A stretch of 64,000 bases of DNA, taken from the NCBI GenBank assembly GCA_019614645.1, contig JABWDB010000008.1, forward strand, positions 11,184,501 through 11,248,500, written 5' to 3'. Below, piece after piece: positions 26,001 through 36,542 of the stretch. The DNA comes from Stratiolaelaps scimitus (Eukaryota; Arthropoda; Arachnida; Mesostigmata; Laelapidae). Numbering within the stretch: position 1 is the stretch's first letter; the number at the start of each line of letters is the position of its first letter. A program made the translations under genes and the position numbers. The notes under the pieces are model-generated. The model had not been told where the DNA came from, ran no database searches, and worked only from the letters and a program-made list of their open reading frames with translations.

Positions 26001-26580
26001 CATCGCCGTCACAATCTCGTCGACGATTAGTTAGTGTAACACTTACCTTCGAAGTTTTTGGGTACAGCATTCGTATGTTGTATGGTGACCGAATCATACT
26101 TCTGCACTTGAGCCGAGGCGTGACCAGTAACAACCTTTCCCATTACAAAATACCAAAGCGCACTAAGCAGGACATGTTCTGTACTAGAGGCCCCTTGATT
26201 ATAAGTACAAGCTGTTCAGTTTAGTCAAAGTAATTCTTTTATGACCATACCCATAAGGTTGCGGCTGTCCCACAACGGCCAACAACAAGCAGACACTTAT
26301 TCTTGACATAGGATAATACCAATTTATTGAAGGCGACGACTGAAAAGAAGCATTAAAAAAATGAAACAGTTTACGATTTGCTTGAGCTGGATATCGTCTC
26401 CCTGATGATATGTGTTGCCATTGCTGAAATAATGAATTTGTGTGAAATTCGCAGGCGCATTTGGAGAAGGAGGCCAATCTCATTGGTCGTGTGAGTGTTC
26501 CATTCGCGCAGGAGAAGACGGAACCCGTTTTCATTGACTACCCGTCCATACAGAAGATTCATCGTATGATTCTCGCCTAA
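14092..26580 (+). CDS. DCTN1: Dynactin subunit 1 (p150Glued), 16 coding exons
   Basis: Scaffold arm of the dynactin complex, which activates dynein and binds microtubules. Exons: 14092-14299, 14594-14838, 15390-15707, 16198-16314, 19554-19756, 20256-20388, 20727-20924, 21355-21465, 21790-21987, 22412-22635, 23177-23356, 23579-23777, 24112-24958, 25243-25499, 25599-25967, 26455-26580. Phases agree at every junction, giving about 1310 aa (human 1278). Exon 1 is the CAP-Gly domain ([17 protein letters not shown]); exon 2 is Ser-rich basic. Residues about 150-510 are coiled coil with the conserved [11 protein letters not shown]. Residues about 540-780 match the dynactin core ([23 protein letters not shown]). 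Residues about 870-1020 form a second coiled coil, and the C-terminus is conserved. ATG at 14107 (MAERSLRVG), which matches the fly Glued start better, is an alternative start. Exon 15 might hide one more small intron before the acceptor-like site near 25740. Confidence 0.95.
14464..14512. repeat. Perfect 22-bp inverted repeat with 5-nt loop
   Basis: Arms 14464-14485 and 14491-14512 are exact reverse complements around the loop CCCAT, inside dynactin intron 1. A perfect stem of this length is unlikely by chance. It could be a hairpin-forming MITE relic, a palindromic duplication or a precursor-like hairpin RNA. Confidence 0.9.
16573..16578 (-). terminator. Poly(A) signal of the nested peptide gene
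   Basis: On the minus strand the canonical AATAAA (TTTATT on plus) lies about 140 bases after the stop codon of the nested peptide gene. Its position is right for 3'-end formation, and it lies on the strand opposite to dynactin. Confidence 0.6.
16717..17503 (-). CDS. Nested two-exon gene for a 69-aa secreted cationic peptide
   Basis: Unrecognised family. It lies inside dynactin intron 4, on the opposite strand. Exon 1 (17503-17450) encodes [18 protein letters not shown] and stops at a consensus donor, GTGAGT. Exon 2 (16872-16717) follows the acceptor ACATTTCAG in matching phase 0 and ends TGA. The first 26 or so residues are a classical signal peptide (hydrophobic core, likely cleavage after LQA). 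The mature part, about 42 residues, opens with [16 protein letters not shown], which would form an amphipathic cationic helix, and continues with an aromatic/proline-rich tail ([14 protein letters not shown]) ending in KK. It has no cysteines; net charge is about +7. A TATA box lies upstream at 17697-17704 and AATAAA downstream. An antimicrobial-type, cuticle or neuropeptide-like role is possible, but none is established by the sequence. Confidence 0.7.
17697..17704 (-). promoter_or_regulatory. TATA box of the nested peptide gene
   Basis: TATATATA on the minus strand, about 195 bases upstream of the peptide ATG. This would place transcription start near 17670 and give a 5'UTR of roughly 165 bases. 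That leader contains one short upstream ORF that terminates before the main ATG. Confidence 0.5.
17705..19553. other. Remainder of dynactin intron 4
   Basis: Apart from the nested peptide gene, nothing coding could be supported in this long intron. Open frames on both strands (for example 18073-18369 and 19159-19350 minus) have no family signature. An imperfect tandem repeat near 18.9 kb is listed separately. Confidence 0.5.
18909..18990. repeat. Imperfect two-unit tandem repeat with internal palindrome
   Basis: Two units sharing TAACCAAT.TGTCA.TCTGATGAAT follow each other at a spacing of about 54 bases. The first unit contains the inverted repeat ATTTGTCATT...AATGACAAAT around CTGATG. It is located in dynactin intron 4. 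Confidence 0.7.
21037..21108. repeat. Long palindrome with AT-repeat centre
   Basis: GTCGATAACGTTTCATTTGGAT and its exact reverse complement flank an AT microsatellite, so the whole 72 bases form one long hairpin. It sits in dynactin intron 7. AT-centred palindromes of this kind can arise from replication slippage or be MITE relics. Confidence 0.9.
22749..22883 (-). mobile_element. tRNA-related SINE-like repeat, copy A
   Basis: Read on the minus strand: an anticodon-arm-like hairpin (CTGGCTGTACAAAGCCGGAG), a Pol III B-box-like GATTCGAATCC, then a shared tail GTGACATATAAGAGAG...TTAAGCATCGTAAAGAT...CAGTTCCTTTAATA. The same architecture and tail occur at 49.5 kb and 55.9 kb. This copy lies in dynactin intron 10, antisense to the gene. 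No target-site duplication was resolved. Confidence 0.7.
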
Positions 26581-26708
26581 AGGACAGCGATAAGCATACG
26601 CAGTGCATGAATTCGCCTTTTGATAATGATGGTGTTCTGCCCATCAATCGTTGACATCAACCACTACCCCCAGCTTTCACTGGTCTGCTGTTCGACTACT
26701 TCTCCCAA

Positions 26709-26739
<31 letters not shown>

Positions 26740-28015
26740 AGCGGATAACTTGACGTCGCTCAAAATTCGTGAACGATTTGTCGACGTAATAGACTTGCTG
26801 GCTGGCTGGCAAGCACTTGCACAGACCCACTTGCAAGTATACTTCCTTGTTGACACATGGTGCACGAGGGGACACCCGCACCGTGAACCCGATAAGCGAG
26901 TTTCATTTAAAAGTTTTACGTAGACAACAGGAGGGCGACGAATTCTGTTTTGGTGGAGGTACCCGTTATTTTATTCAATCAATCAATCAACCCCACCGAA
27001 TAATTTGTCACTTTGACAAAGTGACATCAGGTGAATAATGATATGCCGGCTCGGGATCTGTGTGGAATTGTAATTTGCCGTATTTCGTGTGTGTGTGTGT
27101 GTATTCATTGTTTTTTCTTCTAATTATGACTAGTCCGGACATTCGGAACGAAGCTGTTACATACACACACGATATAATATATATATATATATATTTATTT
27201 TATCTGCGCTCTCTGGTGTCGGTACACGATTAAGACGATTAAATGTTAGATATAAAGCCATGTGATAAACAAACAAGCACAACGTGACATTCTGCTTAGT
27301 AGGCTATCACTAGTCGATAATCGCTGCCTGCCAGACAGCCAGTACCGGTGAGTGATGAATAATAAATCGGAAGAGGGGTTATTCTAAACGCAAATATACT
27401 CAGTGGTTTTTTCTGTGTTTATTTAGTATGGTATGGTTCTCCAACTCTGTGTGTGTGTGTGTGTCTTGCTCTACTGTTGTGATTAATGGCTGTTGGCCGG
27501 TGGTACTAGCGCAGGCAGATTGGCTGATTGGTAATCGCTACACTCGGGATTATCAGACTCGATCGGATCCGATCGTAGCGTTGCGGACTGTCATCGGCGT
27601 AATGTAGTAGTGTCTAGTATTGTGCAGCTTTCAACGATCGAGCCTGCGTTAATGAACGACTACTATCAGCTGGCTGTGAAATCACCCCGGACAAGACGTC
27701 GTTATCGCCTGATCTGCTGCTAATTAGGGCCGAAGGATATGATGAGGGCCAGACAGCTTCACCGTCAACCGTCAGCCAGTGAGCGACAACCAGCCTGACG
27801 CATTCGCGAGGCAGTATCCCTTGTGATGAAGGGTCACCTTGATAGACGTGTATTGTGTATCGCCAACGGTGGTCATAGTACTGCGGCATGGAGCCACCTA
27901 CGGAGAGACAGACATTTGTCTGGCCATTGATTGTGTTGCCCATTCGTGTCGTATGGCGTAGAGCGCTGTCAGCGTCCCCAAGCCTCCGACGAACTCGTTC
28001 ACCTGCTTAGTGGCC
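26581..28015. other. Spacer between dynactin and the FN3-like gene
   Basis: Contains the dynactin 3'UTR (candidate AATAAA at 27361-27366), AT tracts at 26708-26736 and 27176-27196, GT runs near 27090 and 27450, and a 10-bp palindrome TGTCACTTTG/CAAAGTGACA near 27006-27026. The right end should hold the promoter and leader of the next gene. No coding exon was supported. Confidence 0.5.
26708..26736. repeat. AT dinucleotide microsatellite
   Basis: About 14 AT units immediately downstream of the dynactin stop codon, within its likely 3'UTR. Confidence 0.95.
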
Positions 28016-29806
28016 ATGTGCCGTTACATGGTCCGTTGTCTGTCCGTAGCCGTTGCAGCTGTTGTCTGTGCAGGATCTTCAGTTCGCGTAGGGACCTGGT
28101 CGTCCGGATTTCTCGGCGGTCGAAATAGCAACTTCCCCATCCATGGCGCGGCACGAGTGGCATTCGATGTGGTTCACCAGCACATCTGCCCTAACAGCCA
28201 CTCGGAAGTGTGTGCGGTCATTACGTGGTCGTGTTACGAAGCTAATGAGCTGCACAACCATCTGCTCGATCGGCGGGCGGGGCCTCGCACGCCACGTTGG
28301 TACTTTTTGGACATCGAGGGTGAGCGGGAAACGCTTCGGTTCGAGATGCGAAAGGCCACTACTATGAATCCAACCGCTCGTCTAACTCCGTTTCGAAACT
28401 ACACGGCCAGAGTGTACTCGATCTATCAGGAACATGTTATGCTTCTCCGAAACTTCACGTTTGAGACGATTATCGCTTCGCCGTCGCAGGTGCAACAGCT
28501 CACGATTGACGTGCTTGACCGCAACGTCGCGTATATGCCACGCGCACGAAAGCTCAACATAAGCTGGACTCCTCCGCAGGACATTGGCGCTAAATCGTTG
28601 TCCGGCTATATTGTGGGCTTGTACAAGAAGCCCGAGTTTAACTTCAGGGCGATCAATTTCAAAAATATAACAATAATGGAGATTGAGACAAACCACACCT
28701 GGCATATCGTTGAACCGATTAGCTTCTACGAGAAGAAGCTATTCATAAAAGTTGTACCCTTCAATCTGCTCTACAACGGGTCGCAGGCGTATGGGCCAGA
28801 AGTGGTAGCGGACGTCTACCTTCGATCTCAGTATTCAAGGGAGCTGTCAGTTAACTCAGTTGGCGGTCAGAGTGTCGATATTGAGATAGATCACGATATC
28901 TTCAAGGATGTTATCGAGGCGGGGCTGGTTACCAACATCTCGGTGTTCGTTAGCCCCGTCGAGATGCATGATCTGCTGAGCTGGAGAGCTACCGACTTCA
29001 CCCGAGCAGTTGTCGAGGATAAAATGAAGCGCAAACAGATTCGAGCTGTGTTTCGCGTGTCACCACATGGCTGGAGTCTCGCTAACGCTATGGATAAGCG
29101 GCGTCCAGACTACACACGCTTCCCGTGTTTCCAGGGTGGCGACCGAAAAAAGGTTGTCTGCTCAATCGGAGTCGACGAACGATGTGACAAGCTAATGTAC
29201 ACCCAGATCTGCAATGCGCCACTGGTCAACGATATGAACTATACCGTGTTTGTGCGAGCTCACCTCAAGCGAAGCAACTATCTACCGAAATATGACGATA
29301 GCAAACCGCTCCCAGTTAGTCTACGTTCGGTCGCTGAAAAATGGATCAGCAACGAACAGCTCTTCTATCCAGGACGCAATAACGTCAATCATCGTTTGCA
29401 CAATATCAACCATCACAACTCAGCGAATTTCGACCCGAGGTTTGGCTCGTCTGGTCGGCGGGATCCGTTTGACGGTACGGGCACGGGCATCGGACGCGAC
29501 AATCGTTACGACCCCACGCGCGGTTATGGGGACAATGCCAATCGCTACGATAGCAATAACCCGCTTAGCACTGGATCCCGTTTTGATTCGCGTTTCGATC
29601 CGGACAGCGGGGGACATCGCGGCCTGTTCGATTCGGCCACCGGCCGGGACAATCGGGATCACGGCTCATCGTCGGCGACAGCCAAAAGCCAGTTCGACCC
29701 GAGTCCGAGGTACGGGGTCAGCGGACGTGACGGTCGTCGCGACGAAGAACAGATCTATAAGAAGCGAGAATACGGCCCAGTACAGCACATCCCTGAGCAG
29801 CCATAG
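28016..29806 (+). CDS. Secreted FN3-like glycoprotein with D/R/G-rich tail
   Basis: A single uninterrupted ORF of 596 residues. An in-frame GTG precedes it, but the first ATG is at 28016 and gives a clear signal peptide (MVRCLSVAVAAVVCAGSS). The next ~420 residues look like fibronectin-III-type beta domains: LNISWTPPQ with GYIVGLYK, and NYTVFVRAHLK, are typical FN3 strand motifs found in receptor phosphatases and adhesion proteins. Eight N-glycosylation sequons (NYT, NFT, NIS, NIT, NHT, NGS, NIS, NYT) support an extracellular location. About eight cysteines could form disulfides. The last ~140 residues are low-complexity, with irregular repeats of RFDSRFDP / GRDNRYDP type. No transmembrane segment or GPI-type hydrophobic tail is seen, so it should be released. 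Specific function is unknown. Tandem poly(A) signals follow at 30078 and 30095. Confidence 0.85.
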   Translation: MCRYMVRCLSVAVAAVVCAGSSVRVGTWSSGFLGGRNSNFPIHGAARVAFDVVHQHICPNSHSEVCAVITWSCYEANELHNHLLDRRAGPRTPRWYFLDIEGERETLRFEMRKATTMNPTARLTPFRNYTARVYSIYQEHVMLLRNFTFETIIASPSQVQQLTIDVLDRNVAYMPRARKLNISWTPPQDIGAKSLSGYIVGLYKKPEFNFRAINFKNITIMEIETNHTWHIVEPISFYEKKLFIKVVPFNLLYNGSQAYGPEVVADVYLRSQYSRELSVNSVGGQSVDIEIDHDIFKDVIEAGLVTNISVFVSPVEMHDLLSWRATDFTRAVVEDKMKRKQIRAVFRVSPHGWSLANAMDKRRPDYTRFPCFQGGDRKKVVCSIGVDERCDKLMYTQICNAPLVNDMNYTVFVRAHLKRSNYLPKYDDSKPLPVSLRSVAEKWISNEQLFYPGRNNVNHRLHNINHHNSANFDPRFGSSGRRDPFDGTGTGIGRDNRYDPTRGYGDNANRYDSNNPLSTGSRFDSRFDPDSGGHRGLFDSATGRDNRDHGSSSATAKSQFDPSPRYGVSGRDGRRDEEQIYKKREYGPVQHIPEQP

Positions 29807-30077
29807 GGTGTTGCAACGTGTTGCGGCAAGGATAGCACGGGTCAATTCGTGTACGAATTTGCCAATTTACCTCACTCATAAGCTCCACACCCATTTCCGA
29901 AGGGGTAAGCCACTCCTTCAAGGTTTCCATTTGTCGCCTGCTTGCCAGATCTCTCTGCCCAGCACACACATACGATGATGAGAAGCTATCTAGCAAAATC
30001 CTTTCGTGGTACGCCTATATGGTATTGGAACGACCCTTTTTTTTTCAAAATATCTTTCTGCATCACTGCAGCAATTC

Positions 30078-30100
30078 AATAAATAGGTTCAATCAATAAA
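30078..30100 (+). terminator. Two poly(A) signals after the FN3-like gene
   Basis: AATAAA at 30078-30083 and again at 30095-30100, about 270 bases after the TAG stop, consistent with a short 3'UTR. Confidence 0.6.
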
Positions 30101-30526
30101 TTCACCACTTACATGAGATAGAAACGGTCCGTCTTTGTTTTTATTGCGCAGATAAACGACCAACTCAGGTATTTTAGTACATTCTTAGTACATCTCGCAT
30201 ATATTTGTCACGACTTGTCCAACAAATATCGTATAATAAGCGCATCAACTTATAGTTTTAATAATTGACAATATACTAATATAGAAATAATATTAGTAAT
30301 AATTAAGAATCCATGTAATACTTTACTACTAATTAATCTGTCATCATCACGATAATAGACGTCGGTCAAAACGGCTGGAAAGAGTACATAATAAGGATAC
30401 TAATAATGATCATAATAATAATAATAGTAAAATTTATTCTGTTTTTTTTTGTATATATCATATTAGAATTAGCTCATCGACGACTATCGTCCACAAACTA
30501 TCCTTACACGGTTTACACGCACATGT

Positions 30527-30561
<35 letters not shown>

Positions 30562-31730
30562 TGTCTATATCGTAGTGTTTCTTACTTTATATACTGAACC
30601 AAGGTTTTCACGACAAACCGATATGGAGGATCGGCGCAATTATGCACAAGGCAATTCCAAACGCGCTGTCCGATTATGCACAACGATTACGAACACGCAT
30701 TGATCTACATATTTTTGTTTGAAATACCTTCCATGTGAATGTACTTAAATGTTATCAATTCTTCCATTGAAGTCCATGTGTGTGTTACTATTAGTATTGT
30801 ACACGCGAATTTAATCTCTCTCCCCTCTCTCTCTCTCTCCCTCTTTTCCCGGGATGTTATAGAAGTCAGCTGTAGAAAGGTCGCCTTAGCCTGTAAACTG
30901 ATAAATTCCTAACGTCGAGTTTTATGATCCCAGACACCTCATAGCATTTTTGTCAGATCAGCTATTTTTGCAGAAATCTAAATTGCAAAGCAATTTCCTA
31001 GTTAATCGTTAATCCGTGCGCTACGGTATATCAACGGACACTCACCCACAGCTCATGTTCTTTGTCTCTCTCTCTCTCTTTCTTTTTTTCTCTGACTGTT
31101 CTTTAGAAAAGGGTAGCCAATATGGAAATTCGTCAAAATTTGAATTGCACGATTCACACGCGCAATGGATGTCACACAGTCGATGACACATTGTTTGTTT
31201 CAAGCGGATCTCGGACCCGTAACTCTCGAATCCGGCGATCTGGGGAGACATCACCGGAGCGGGTGATGGTGCCAAACATTCCTCGCAATACACACACATT
31301 CCCAGGACCAAATCCAGGACTGACCCAAGATCGCAGGATCCGAGAGTCTTGCGCCAACACCACCAGTGACAGGACACATGAGCAGATCGCTGCTGGCCTT
31401 GATTTCGGCACACACATTTCCGCTAGTATTTTTTTCGGCAACCGTCTTTTTCCAACACGACACAGCAGCTACGAATGGAGAAGGCAGGAACGGAGAAGCG
31501 AAACCCACAGGGATCAAAGGTGTGGGCTTGAGCCCTGCTGCACCTGCCTGTGGCTTTTTTTTTAGCCAGTTCCCTTTAACTTCTCTCCTCGTAACATCAC
31601 TGGGCATTGACGCCTCGCCAGCTATCGAAATCGTGTACTTCCATCAATCATATCTCGGTTCAATTTTCACGTTCGTCGTCATCATCACCATCATCATATT
31701 CTATATAGGTGTATATACATCATCACAAGG
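30101..31730. other. Convergent intergenic region
   Basis: Between the 3' ends of the FN3-like gene and PRRC1. AT-rich with an AT microsatellite near 30524-30561 and CT-rich runs near 30818-30843 and 31061-31090. The overlapping open frames at 31122-31773 on both strands show no protein family signature and probably lie in PRRC1's 3'UTR or in non-coding DNA. Confidence 0.5.
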
Positions 31731-34700
31731 TTACTGGGAACTAGAAACGACGGTGGCAGCGGGTTTGTCTTGAACGTTGCGGCCAGTCGCGGCTACAGGA
31801 GAAGCCCCTTCGGGTGCTGTCGCTGAGGCGAACTGCTCCAGCTGCTGATTCAATTCGTCCTGTTTCGCCTGAAGCCGTTGTTGGTAGATGAATGCCAGAC
31901 TTCGGGCTGCCTGATAGATTAAGGCCGACCGCGGGAGTCCTGTATGCCTTTCATGCCATGTGTTTCTCGGGCAACGGAGCGCGTCCGCGGCCACCTCGCC
32001 GATGGTTTTCGCAAATCCGCACCAGCTGATTAAATGAGAGACAACATCACAGAATTTAGGATATCAATCATATGATCAGAAGTCAACAATCACAGTCAAT
32101 GACCATTAGCGTTTGTCGGGATAAAATTCGATTATCAATCAAACATATCATTGTAAAAATTCAGAAGTGTTAACTCTTGAAGTCCACAAAGTCGTGCTTC
32201 TTCGGAGAGGCATTTTTACCGTCATTCTAACCGCGTAACTAATGGGAACCGTAAAGGCGAGTCCTGATGTCAGACGGATCAGCTACTTTGGATCGGTTCG
32301 CACTACGTATATATTGTCTAACCTGAGCGGATAATCGGGTGGCGTGTCCTCGCGCATTCGCGCGACCCATTCGTCTTCAAGCGGTGTAGCCTGAGTGTAT
32401 AGCGACAAGCTGATACCTCTGGCGCGGTCTTGCAATAGCACGCAAGCCAGTTCACTCCAGCGATCCGTGCTTAGCTCAGCTACAAATCCCTCGACAGCGA
32501 CAACAGGCACATCAGGGTCGACGTCACCTGCCGAACGCAGACATTGGACACGATCCTCGGCGGCCTTGAGGCCGGCAGTGAATCCGACGGGCTGAGCAGC
32601 CATCGATGATGGCTGTGCCTTCACACCTGATGGGAGTGAGAGGAAGCGAAGTGTTTGAACAAACCGAATGCTAGACATCCATGTGTGACTCGGACAAGGA
32701 AGCGTTTGTCTAATTGATAGTTGATAAACAAATCATTAAGGGGATTAAGGCCGTTGCGTTTCCTGCTATTTTCCATTACTATTATTATTATTATTATGAT
32801 TATACGAACATAACATAATTGTCCGAATAACAATAGTAATAATAATAACAATAACACTATACTCAAAGGTTGACGGCAATACAATACAATGCTTGATGAC
32901 AGTAGATTACAATGTCTGCCAGGTAATCATGTGTCAATTTTGCTATATGTACAATTGTTTTCTCGCGCAACATGCGAGAAACTCTCCGTGGGGAACGATC
33001 ATTCGCGCTACGTTTTTTGGGCTATAAATTTCGGAAGAATATCGGAAGAACTGGATCTAGTAGATGTCTCTACTGTGCGAATTCGACATGGACAACACGA
33101 ACATGAATCGAGATCTGCGATAATCATACGATTATACACATGGGTGAGCCTGCAATCAATGCTAATACGTACCTTCTACAGTGGCTCTCCCGAATACGTC
33201 CCAGAAGGCATCTTGAATCGGCATGATCTTGTCATTTTTATCGGATGCGACAACGATACTAAGGGTTCCACCGGAGAAAATGATCGGTTTCATTTGTGGA
33301 TCGAGTGTGGTGATGACTTTGTTAACTGATTCGGTGGCTTTCTCGGTGACACGCGAGAGCAGGGACGCACCCCATTGAAGGCCCGACCAGACCATATCCG
33401 CGTTGAGCTGGGGGGAGAGCAGGCCGCCCTCATCCGTTCTACAATGTTAACGATCGTCAAACACCATTAGCACGAGCAATAAGGGGTACGAGGGGCTGGT
33501 CGATAGTCACAAGTCTGTATTGTCATTGCACATTGTACAGCGGCGAAGACGACCTTTCTCTCTATCTCTCTCCGAAATCTAGCCCACAACATTGACATTA
33601 TTTCTGATCATCTCATTCTACCAGCATTTCCATATGAGCTGCCAATTAATTGCGTATCTCTCACTTCCACGTAGAATGCTACTCGAGTTCGGTTCGCGGT
33701 ACTACTCAAGACTGCCTACTAGTTCATTTTTGTCCAAAAGCAAAACAGCTTACCCATGTTCTTCCCCATCGTGCTGTGGCCCTTGCGTAGCAATATCCCC
33801 TTGATGTTGTTGGCCGAGTCCCGCGACAGCGGCTGTACTGCTGCCCGCTGCACCAACTGAAATGTTCACATTTCGACAGGAACTCAATAATGAGAGTGAC
33901 AGGTCCGTAACACAGGTAAGAATATACATAATGCAATGAATGTGACCGCCGACGAAGCGACGATTACGGTATCCGGCGCCGCCGCTTCGAAGCCACCTAA
34001 ATATCTCGGATGCTTAGAGCGGTTAAGGAAATGTCGCATATTGCTCGAGTCCGGGCAGTGCGACATACGAGATGGTTAAAATATGAGAGAGTGCTCTTCT
34101 TCACTGTAGCATTGCTGGCCACTTCACGAATATGGGTGCACAAACAAATCAGCCATAACGCTTGCTCGGTACCTCATTTTTCCACGTAATCGCCGCTGTG
34201 CAGCTGCAATGGAAATCGCCTCGTGTCGTGGTCAGCATCATGGCAACCATACAGAAAACTGTTTCAACGAATATGAGCATGTTTTTGACGGCCGTTTAAG
34301 GCAAACTTAACCTAACACAACGCAATTTACTGCCTAGTTTTCACTCATGTGGATATCTATCCAACGATCTACAATATCACTTACACTTAATAGCAATATC
34401 ATTTGTTGAGCTCTTCCCCTGCGATTCATTCCTGCGTCGAAAGTTCGTCAATATCTAAGAAGTTATTGTAGTTGTTGTATACGCCTTCAGTGGTCATCTA
34501 TATCAGTTACATTGATTTTCAAAATTAATCGATGCTCTCTACACCAGCGACAACTATATGATCTGCTAATTGTATCTGTCACAGTCAGACGTTGCAGACA
34601 TATATACCCCCTGCAGCTGTTCATCACCACGGCAATCTGTTGCTGTCGAGACTCACCATATTGTCCACCGTAATTTCCATTGCCACTGTTCTGACTGTTG

Positions 34701-36505
34701 TTGTTTGTCAGTTGTAAGCTGCGTACGGCATCCAAGACGAGCAACATCGCTTCTAGGACGCCCGAAAAGGCGGTGCCTTGACTTAAGCTCGAGGCGGTCT
34801 ATTGCCAATTTGTCGTGCTTCAATACGCACTCGTTGGAACAGGCGTGTGCATGTATCAGCAAGCAAGCCAAACTACAATACGTAGACAGAAATCTCGCTT
34901 CCGGTGGCCGATGCGCAAACTGCAACACAAAGTTTCAGCTGGTGCTCAGTTCACCGCAGCTTATCTTGGCCTCCAAGGTGTCTCTCAGCACACAGTCACA
35001 CAACAACAGAAACAGCTGTCCGCTGTTCACAAATACAGCATCCTGTATCTATAATCAACACAACACCAGATCATGGAGGCGATCACAGTTCGCTATCCTA
35101 ATTCACTACGACGTAGATTGGCAACCACACTGAGATGATTAATGGCAGAGGTAGGCACTCGCTCTGACTGAAGTTCGTTGCAGGGATCCGAGGTAGGTCC
35201 AAGAGACCTACCGACAACTGAGAATAACGGCCGACCCCGTTGTACGCTCGAGTCGACACGTGGACACGTCAATGGGTTACGTTTTCGGCATCGATGACGC
35301 GTCCGATGTATTTACATACATACATAGATACCTCGCTGCTATTGTCACTCCCGTTGCTGCTCGCTCGCTGCTCTAATTCGTCCTGTCACTTCTGTTCCTT
35401 CTCTCGAATCCTCTCTCTCTCTTTCTCTCTCTGCGTGTGTGAGTCTTCTCCTCTTCTTCTCGAGTATTGTGAAGCCGCGAACCACCAAACGGTTAAAAAT
35501 ACAGCTGGCTCTAGTCTAGTACGACACAAGCGTCAATCGTAAAGGCTCCGCTTTTGCTCTGAGCGGACGGGCTGAGAGTTGGTCCGTGGAGCGCAGTGGC
35601 AATGACTGCTGTCGCGAGCGGCCATCGAGCAGAAACAACATCACTATTATCCAACTCCATCGACGTCCAATGAAAGACCACCACATAGACATAGAACGAA
35701 GAGAAGAGGCGAGAAGACAACACGAGACCCAGTTATAGAAGCGAGCACCGCCACCCAACGCACGGCAGGGGCCGCGGTGAGAGGTCGACGACCCCCTTCC
35801 CCTCTTATATCATCGGCGTCATCAGCATCCTCATCACTATTATGAGCAGCAACAGCAGCAGCAGCAGCCGTAACAGCTAGCATGGCTAGCTGTGACAACA
35901 TGAGCAGCAGCGGCGGTAGCCGAACATCGGCACAGCGACTACGAAGCGGCGGCGACGACGACGACGACGACGATCATCGACAATAAAAAGGGCCCTACCA
36001 ACAGAAAAGCAGATGGTGTCCTCTACGGTCATACGGTGTGTGTGTGTGTGTGTGTCAAGCTGCGGGGCGATGCGGGAAGATTGCTAACTACGGAAGAAAA
36101 CTGAGTGACTGGCAATGCCAATGGGGGACAAATCGACAAAATCGGTAACAGCTGAGGACTGCAGCGGCGCGACGGCAAAGTGGAGTAGTCAGTCAGGGGA
36201 GCGTAGAGTGACGCAGAATCATAGCCTTCCATTCCCATATATTGTATTCACATTGAACAAAGCTGTCGATTAGCTTGGAGTGAAGCTGTCGCTGAGTGGC
36301 CGATAATGCTATTTATATGTCTTCGTCAAAGGGTGGACAGGCCACCGAGAGATAATGTGGCGGACCGCGGTGGCCGCAGCCAGTAAATGGTCGGACCCGG
36401 TGATTGTGTGGGAGCTTAGTTGCAACTGTGAAATTCTAACGGTAGAACCGTCAGCCACCAATAAGGTGAATAGGTACAACGCTTGGTTACTAAATTGTCA
36501 ACAAA

Positions 36506-36542
<37 letters not shown>

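Noticed and set aside
31122..31607. Overlapping ORFs of 118-147 codons on both strands
   Set aside because: No domain, no splice context and open in several frames at once; more likely the PRRC1 3' region than coding.
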